A stretch of DNA of 10,777 nt from Chloroflexota bacterium (GTDB lineage: Bacteria > Chloroflexota > Anaerolineae > Anaerolineales > DRKV01), in assembly GCA_011051635.1 (NCBI GenBank), contig DRKV01000382.1, forward strand, positions 1 through 10,777, written 5' to 3'. A program made the translations under genes and the position numbers. Within the stretch, counting starts at the first letter, position 1; every line of letters begins with the position of its first letter. Positions 7,556 to 10,777 of this stretch are shown here, piece by piece. Under the pieces are notes generated by a model, which saw only the letters and a list, made by a program, of their open reading frames with translations, did not search any database and was not told the DNA's origin.

Positions 7556-7583
7556 ATTGTAACCGCGCCCGGCAAGATGTCAA
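7556..7583 (-). promoter_or_regulatory. Promoter of acpP
   Basis: On the minus strand, TTGACA (7578-7583) and TACAAT (7556-7561) are 16 bases apart, giving a perfect -35 and a -10 one base off consensus. The start of transcription should be near 7549, with a leader of about 68 bases. Its first 21 bases closely match those of the lipoprotein promoter (17 of 21 identical). Confidence 0.87.
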
Positions 7584-7586
7584 GTG

Positions 7587-7608
7587 GCACAACTGCGAGC
7601 AGTTGTGC
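7587..7608. promoter_or_regulatory. 22-bp palindrome between the acpP and fni promoters
   Basis: GCACAACTGC (7587-7596) and GCAGTTGTGC (7599-7608) are perfect inverted repeats around GA. The palindrome lies 3 bases upstream of the acpP -35 box and 16 bases upstream of the fni -35 box. This is a plausible operator for a dimeric regulator acting on both divergent genes. It could also be a dispersed repeat. No cognate regulator gene is in the window. Confidence 0.5.
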
Positions 7609-7624
7609 TACGCAACGCGGCAAA

Positions 7625-7653
7625 TTGACAGTTCAAATGCGGACTGGTAAGAT
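7625..7653 (+). promoter_or_regulatory. Promoter of fni
   Basis: A consensus -35 TTGACA (7625-7630) is followed after 17 bases by TAAGAT (7648-7653), with a TG at 7645-7646 making an extended -10. The start of transcription should be near 7660, leaving a leader of only about 18 bases that contains the AAGGA ribosome site. Confidence 0.82.
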
Positions 7654-7677
7654 AGCCTCACCCCAAAGGAACACACA

Positions 7678-8712
7678 ATGGAAGAAAAAGTTACGCCTAT
7701 CGGCAACCGGAAAAACGAGCACATCCGCATCAATCTGGAAGAAGACGTGCGCTCCGGCCTGACCACCGGCCTGGAGCGCTACCGTTTAATCCATGAAGCC
7801 TTGCCCGAAATTTCTCTGGCGGACGTGGATTTGGGGGTGTTCCTGTTTGGAAAGCGGCTGCAAGCCCCGGTGTTCATCTCCTCCATGACGGGCGGCACGC
7901 GGGAGGGTGGCCTGCTCAACCAAAGGCTGGCCGAGGCCGCCCAAGAGACCGGCATCGCCATGGGTCTCGGCTCCCAGCGGGCCGCCATCGAGCACCCCGA
8001 ACTGGCCGAGACCTTCTCCATTGCCCGCAAAGCCGCCCCCGATGCCGTGCTCTTCGCCAACCTGGGGGCCGTGCAACTCGCCCGCGGTTACGGCGTGGAC
8101 GAATGCCGCCGCGCCGTGGAGATGATAGAAGCCGACGCCCTCATCCTGCACCTCAACCCCTTGCAAGAAGCCCTCCAGCCCGGCGGAGATACCGATTTTC
8201 GCGGCCTGGCGGAGGCCATTGCGAAGGTCTGCGCCGCGCTGGATGTCCCCGTGATTGTCAAGGAAGTCGGCTGGGGCATCTCCGAGCGCACGGCGCGCCT
8301 GCTGGCCGAGGCCGGGGTGGCTGCCATCGACGTGGCCGGAGCGGGCGGCACCAGTTGGTCGCAGGTGGAAATGCACCGCGCCCCGGACGCCTTTACCCGC
8401 TCCCTGGCCGCCGCCTTCGCGGATTGGGGCATCCCCACCGCCGAGAGCATCCGCAACGTGCGCCGCGCCGCCCCGAAAGTCCCCGTCTTTGCCAGCGGCG
8501 GCCTGCGCGACGGCGTGGAGATTGCCAAAACCCTGGCGCTGGGCGCCACGCTGGGCGGCATGGCCGGTTTCTTCCTCAAAGCCGCGGCCCGTTCCACCGA
8601 GGCAGTGGTCGAGTCCATCCGCCTGGTAGAAGCCCAGATACGCGTCGCCATGTTCGCCGCCGGCGCACGCACTCTCGAAGAGTTGAGAGGGAGGGTAGTG
8701 ATTGGGGATTAG
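7678..8712 (+). CDS. fni: Type 2 isopentenyl-diphosphate delta-isomerase (FMN-dependent)
   Basis: Fni interconverts isopentenyl and dimethylallyl diphosphate, supplying the starter unit for prenyl chains; it is a cytoplasmic FMN/NAD(P)H-dependent TIM-barrel enzyme. The 344 residues match the family. Visible signatures are the N-terminal RKNEH (11-15), SSMTGG (68-73), GLGSQR (96-101), HLNPLQE (158-164) with the family's conserved Gln163 and the metal-binding Glu164, KEVGWGIS from 195, GAGGTSW (221-227) and the phosphate-binding ASGGLRDG (272-279). The start at 7678 has AAGGA (7666-7670) 7 bases upstream and keeps the conserved N-terminus. The last four codons and stop run into a G-rich heptad array, so the extreme C-terminus (VIGD) is probably not native. 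A prenyl synthase follows on the same strand after 179 bases with no terminator between, so the two are probably co-transcribed. Confidence 0.96.
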   Translation: MEEKVTPIGNRKNEHIRINLEEDVRSGLTTGLERYRLIHEALPEISLADVDLGVFLFGKRLQAPVFISSMTGGTREGGLLNQRLAEAAQETGIAMGLGSQRAAIEHPELAETFSIARKAAPDAVLFANLGAVQLARGYGVDECRRAVEMIEADALILHLNPLQEALQPGGDTDFRGLAEAIAKVCAALDVPVIVKEVGWGISERTARLLAEAGVAAIDVAGAGGTSWSQVEMHRAPDAFTRSLAAAFADWGIPTAESIRNVRRAAPKVPVFASGGLRDGVEIAKTLALGATLGGMAGFFLKAAARSTEAVVESIRLVEAQIRVAMFAAGARTLEELRGRVVIGD

Positions 8713-8743
8713 GGATTGGGGATTGGGGATTGGGAACTGGGGG
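8694..8743 (+). repeat. GGGGATT heptad array, G-quadruplex-like, overlapping the fni stop
   Basis: Six runs of three or more G lie at 8704-8707, 8712-8714, 8718-8721, 8725-8728, 8732-8734 and 8739-8743, separated by loops of 3-4 bases (ATTA, ATT, ATT, ATT, AACT). This fits the standard pattern for a G-quadruplex in the plus strand and in the fni transcript. The unit is about 7 bases (GGGGATT). The TAG stop of fni (8710-8712) lies within the array. Confidence 0.85.
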
Positions 8744-8776
8744 CTGGCTCTCGTATCTCCGGCAGCGCTTCACATC

Positions 8777-8846
8777 CCGCCTCCCCCATTCCGCCTTCCG
8801 CATTCATCATTCCGCCTCCCCCATTCTGCCTTCCGCATTCATCACT
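8777..8846. repeat. 35-bp tandem duplication, C-rich
   Basis: Two adjacent 35-base copies (8777-8811 and 8812-8846) differ at only two positions. Each begins CCGCCTCCCCCATTC and contains CCTTCCGCATTCATCA. Degenerate shorter units (CTCTGCCTTCGCC, CTCTGCCTTTCTCA, CTCCGCACTTCCC) continue to about 8885, right up to the start of the prenyl synthase gene. The copies are too few and have no spacers, so this is not a CRISPR array. Confidence 0.85.
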
Positions 8847-8891
8847 CTGCCTTCGCCACTCTGCCTTTCTCACTCCGCACTTCCCATCCCC

Positions 8892-9887
8892 ATGCTTACC
8901 ACCGACCTTCTCCCCCCCATCGAAAACGAAATGCGCCGCGTCCTGGCGCTGGCCGACGGTGAACGCTACCATCTCCTGCATCACATGATGGCCTACCATC
9001 TGGGCTGGGAAGGCGAGGGAGCGGGGCCAGAGGCCACCGGCAAGCGCGTCCGCCCGGTGCTGGTGCTGCTCACCGCGGCCGCGGCGGGCGGTGATTGGCG
9101 CGCCGCGCTCCCGGCTGCCGCGGCGGTAGAGTTGCTCCACAACTTCTCGCTCATCCACGACGATATAGAAGACAACAGCCCCACCCGCCGGGGACGTCCC
9201 ACGCTGTGGAAACTGTGGGGCATCCCGCAGGCCATCAACACCGGCGACGCCATGTTCACCCTGGCGCACACGGCCATCATCCGTCTGAAACTGCCGCCGG
9301 AACGCGTCCTGGAGGCCGCCGAGGTTTTTCAGCGCGCCTGTCTGCGCCTCACTCAGGGACAGTTCCTGGACATCGCCTACGAGCAGGAGCGCAGCCTGCC
9401 CCTGACGGCCTACTGGCCGATGGTGAGCGGCAAGACCGCCGCCCTGCTGGCCGCCTGCACCGAACTGGGGGCCCTCTGCGCCGGGGCGGGGGGCGAAATC
9501 CGGGCCGCGTATCGGGAATTCGGGGAGAAACTGGGGCTGGCTTTCCAGGCCCTGGACGACGAACTGGGCATCTGGGGCGATGAGGCCCGGACGGGCAAAT
9601 CCGCCGCCAGCGACCTGCTGGAAGGCAAGAAATCGCTTCCGGTGCTGTACGGGCTGGAGCGCAAGGGGGAGTTCGCCCGCCGCTGGATGGCAGGGCCGCT
9701 CACCGCCGAAGAAATCCCCGCTTTGGCGGCCCAACTGGAGACCGAGGGGGCGCGTGGCTACACGCAGGATACCGCCGCCCGTCTGACCGATGAGGCTCTC
9801 TCCGCTCTGGAGCGCGCCCGTCCCCGGGGCGAGGCCGCCGAGGCCCTGCGCGCTCTGGCGCTCCGCCTGCTGAAGCGCAGGGCGTGA
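8892..9887 (+). CDS. Polyprenyl diphosphate synthase, probably short-chain (GGPP-type)
   Basis: This 331-residue enzyme condenses IPP onto allylic diphosphates. Seen in order are GKRVRP (50-55) for diphosphate binding, the first Asp-rich motif DDIED (90-94), RRGRP (99-103), and GQFLDIAYE in the central helix. The second Asp-rich motif, DDELGIWGD (222-230), has Gly in place of the last Asp of DDxxD, a variant I recall from actinobacterial-type synthases. An aromatic residue (Phe85) five positions before the first motif, and no insertion inside it, is the pattern of type I geranylgeranyl diphosphate synthases, so a C20 product is inferred. No Shine-Dalgarno sequence precedes ATG 8892, because the upstream bases are the C-rich repeat; ATG 8931 is an alternative start but also lacks one. 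Placement after fni suggests one isoprenoid unit serving quinone, carotenoid or lipid synthesis. Confidence 0.9.
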   Translation: MLTTDLLPPIENEMRRVLALADGERYHLLHHMMAYHLGWEGEGAGPEATGKRVRPVLVLLTAAAAGGDWRAALPAAAAVELLHNFSLIHDDIEDNSPTRRGRPTLWKLWGIPQAINTGDAMFTLAHTAIIRLKLPPERVLEAAEVFQRACLRLTQGQFLDIAYEQERSLPLTAYWPMVSGKTAALLAACTELGALCAGAGGEIRAAYREFGEKLGLAFQALDDELGIWGDEARTGKSAASDLLEGKKSLPVLYGLERKGEFARRWMAGPLTAEEIPALAAQLETEGARGYTQDTAARLTDEALSALERARPRGEAAEALRALALRLLKRRA

Positions 9888-9931
9888 AGCGCCTCCCGCC
9901 CGCGCCCGACCAGCCACATACGCCCGAAGAC

Positions 9932-9966
9932 AAGACATCGGAAGTTTGAGAAACTTCCGATGTCTT
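9932..9966. terminator. Hairpin terminator between convergent prenyl synthase and hemW
   Basis: AAGACATCGGAAGTTT (9932-9947) is perfectly complementary to 9951-9966, a 16-bp stem with loop GAG. On the plus strand the stem ends in TCTTTTGC, a short T-tract; on the minus strand it ends TCTTGTCTTC. It lies 44 bases after the prenyl synthase stop and 3 bases after the hemW stop, so it probably ends both transcripts. Confidence 0.78.
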
Positions 9967-9969
9967 TTG

Positions 9970-10777
9970 CTACCTCTCCCCCACGAACTCCATGAAAACC
10001 CGATTGCCCAGCAGACGCCCGCGGGGGGTGAGACGCAATCTGTCCTCTCCGGCCCATTCCAGCAGGCCGAGGGCGGTCAGGCGGGCGATTTGTGCCCCGT
10101 AAGCCGCCTCCAGCGGGAGGCCGAAACGTTGCCGGAAGCGCGCCGCCGAAACGCCCTCCTGCGTCAGGCGCAGGCCCATCATCATGTACTCGCCCATCTC
10201 TTCGGCGGGGGTCAGGCGGCGGGCCTCCACGGTGGCCGGGGTGCGCGGGAACTCCAGGGGGCGCGGCGGGGCCTCCAGGCGGCGGATGTAAGCCCGCGGG
10301 GCGCGGGCCGTCACCGTCCGCAGGCCGGGGATATAGCCGTGCGCGCCGGCCCCCAGCCCCAGGTAGGGTTCGCCGCGCCAGTAGCGCAGGTTGTGGCGGC
10401 AGAAGTACGCTTCCCCCCGCGCCCAGTTGGAGATTTCGTACTGCACATACCCGGCCTGCGCCAGGCGCGCCGCGGCCCATTCGTACATCTCGGCGGCCAG
10501 GTCGGGGTCGGGAGCGGGGAGCAGGCCGCGCCCTACCCAGTGCTGCATGGGCGTCCCGTGCTCCAGAGTGAGAGCGTAGAGAGCCAGATGCTCCGGGCGC
10601 AGCCCCAGGGCCAATTCCAGGCTGCGCTGCCAGGCATCCAGCGACTGCCCCGGCAGACCGAAAATCAAATCCAGGTTGAGGTTCGCAAAGCCGGCCTGCC
10701 GCGCCCAGGCAACGGTCTGGATGGCCTGGGGGTAGTCGTGGATGCGCTCCAGAAGGCGCAATTCGGCGGGGTTGGCG
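9970..10777 (-). CDS. hemW: Radical SAM heme chaperone HemW, C-terminal part (5' end outside window)
   Basis: The frame runs from the right window edge to a TAG at 9970-9972 and gives the last 268 residues. HemW is a HemN-related protein that binds heme and delivers it to respiratory enzymes; older annotations call it oxygen-independent coproporphyrinogen III oxidase. Visible signatures are NLNLDLIFGLPGQ near the window edge, the EISNWARG-x-x-x-F-C-R-H-N-x-x-Y-W segment (Cys at 10399-10401, Trp at 10378-10380) followed by GLGAGAHGY, and the C-terminal HemN_C-like domain ending NRVFMEFV. The radical SAM CxxxCxxC cluster motif would lie upstream and is not in the window, so I cannot tell whether it is intact. 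A TTG at 10759-10761 is not the true start, because the preceding codons (ANPAE) continue the family sequence. HemW rather than true HemN is favoured by the CRHN-YW segment. Confidence 0.92.
   Translation of the reverse strand, partial: ANPAELRLLERIHDYPQAIQTVAWARQAGFANLNLDLIFGLPGQSLDAWQRSLELALGLRPEHLALYALTLEHGTPMQHWVGRGLLPAPDPDLAAEMYEWAAARLAQAGYVQYEISNWARGEAYFCRHNLRYWRGEPYLGLGAGAHGYIPGLRTVTARAPRAYIRRLEAPPRPLEFPRTPATVEARRLTPAEEMGEYMMMGLRLTQEGVSAARFRQRFGLPLEAAYGAQIARLTALGLLEWAGEDRLRLTPRGRLLGNRVFMEFVGER

Noticed and set aside
8777..8885. Possible CRISPR array
   Set aside because: The two 35-bp units are directly adjacent with no unique spacers, and no cas gene is present.
8709..9938. 409-aa open frame on the minus strand
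   Set aside because: It is antisense to the prenyl synthase and its tail comes from the repeat arrays; no domain is recognised.
10759..10761. TTG as the hemW start
   Set aside because: The frame continues to the window edge with family-like sequence, and the radical SAM part must lie further upstream.

Overview
The window is high-GC bacterial DNA that most resembles Chloroflexota (Anaerolineae-like). The grounds are the SucC/SucD, Fni and polyprenyl synthase sequence types, a small lipoprotein with a Gly/Pro/Ala/Ser-rich linker, and a large secreted protein ending in a YLPL-type tail that I associate from memory with that phylum. No alignment was possible, so the taxonomic call is an inference. 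Most genes have recognisable housekeeping roles. There is no phage, transposase, CRISPR array or rRNA/tRNA gene.

Layout: (1) 3-341, the 3' end of a DUF362-family gene on the + strand. (2) 342-807, a gene-free stretch with three G/C-rich palindromic hairpins and then a strong intrinsic-terminator structure. (3) 808-3981, a 1057-aa secreted multidomain protein: signal peptide, PQQ-like beta-propeller, cysteine-containing helical module, DUF11 repeat and YLPL tail. (4) 3982-4464, a gene-free stretch with a terminator-like hairpin, degenerate repeat sequence, a consensus extended -10 promoter and two consecutive leader hairpins. (5) 4465-6467, sucC-sucD (succinyl-CoA synthetase), closed by a terminator shared with a convergent gene. 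(6) 7046-6549, a small lipoprotein on the - strand with its own near-consensus promoter. (7) 7481-7245, acpP on the - strand with its own promoter and terminator. (8) 7678-8712, fni (type 2 IPP isomerase) on the + strand, divergent from acpP, with a perfect palindrome between the two promoters. (9) 8694-8891, a G-rich heptad array overlapping the fni stop, then a C-rich 35-bp tandem repeat. (10) 8892-9887, a short-chain polyprenyl diphosphate synthase on the + strand. (11) 9932-9966, a hairpin between convergent genes. (12) 10777-9970, the 3' part of hemW on the - strand, running off the window.

How the genes fit together: SucCD makes ATP from succinyl-CoA (or the reverse) in the TCA cycle. 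Fni interconverts IPP and DMAPP, and the adjacent prenyl synthase condenses them to a longer prenyl diphosphate, so these two form a small isoprenoid unit. AcpP carries acyl chains in fatty-acid synthesis; its divergent pairing with fni puts two membrane-lipid precursor functions around one control region. HemW is a heme chaperone linked to respiratory proteins. The secreted propeller protein and the lipoprotein are cell-surface proteins of unknown function.

The less ordinary material is the architecture of the secreted protein, the structured sucC leader, the acpP/fni control region, and the repeat arrays between fni and the prenyl synthase. I see no convincing new multi-gene defence or mobile system.
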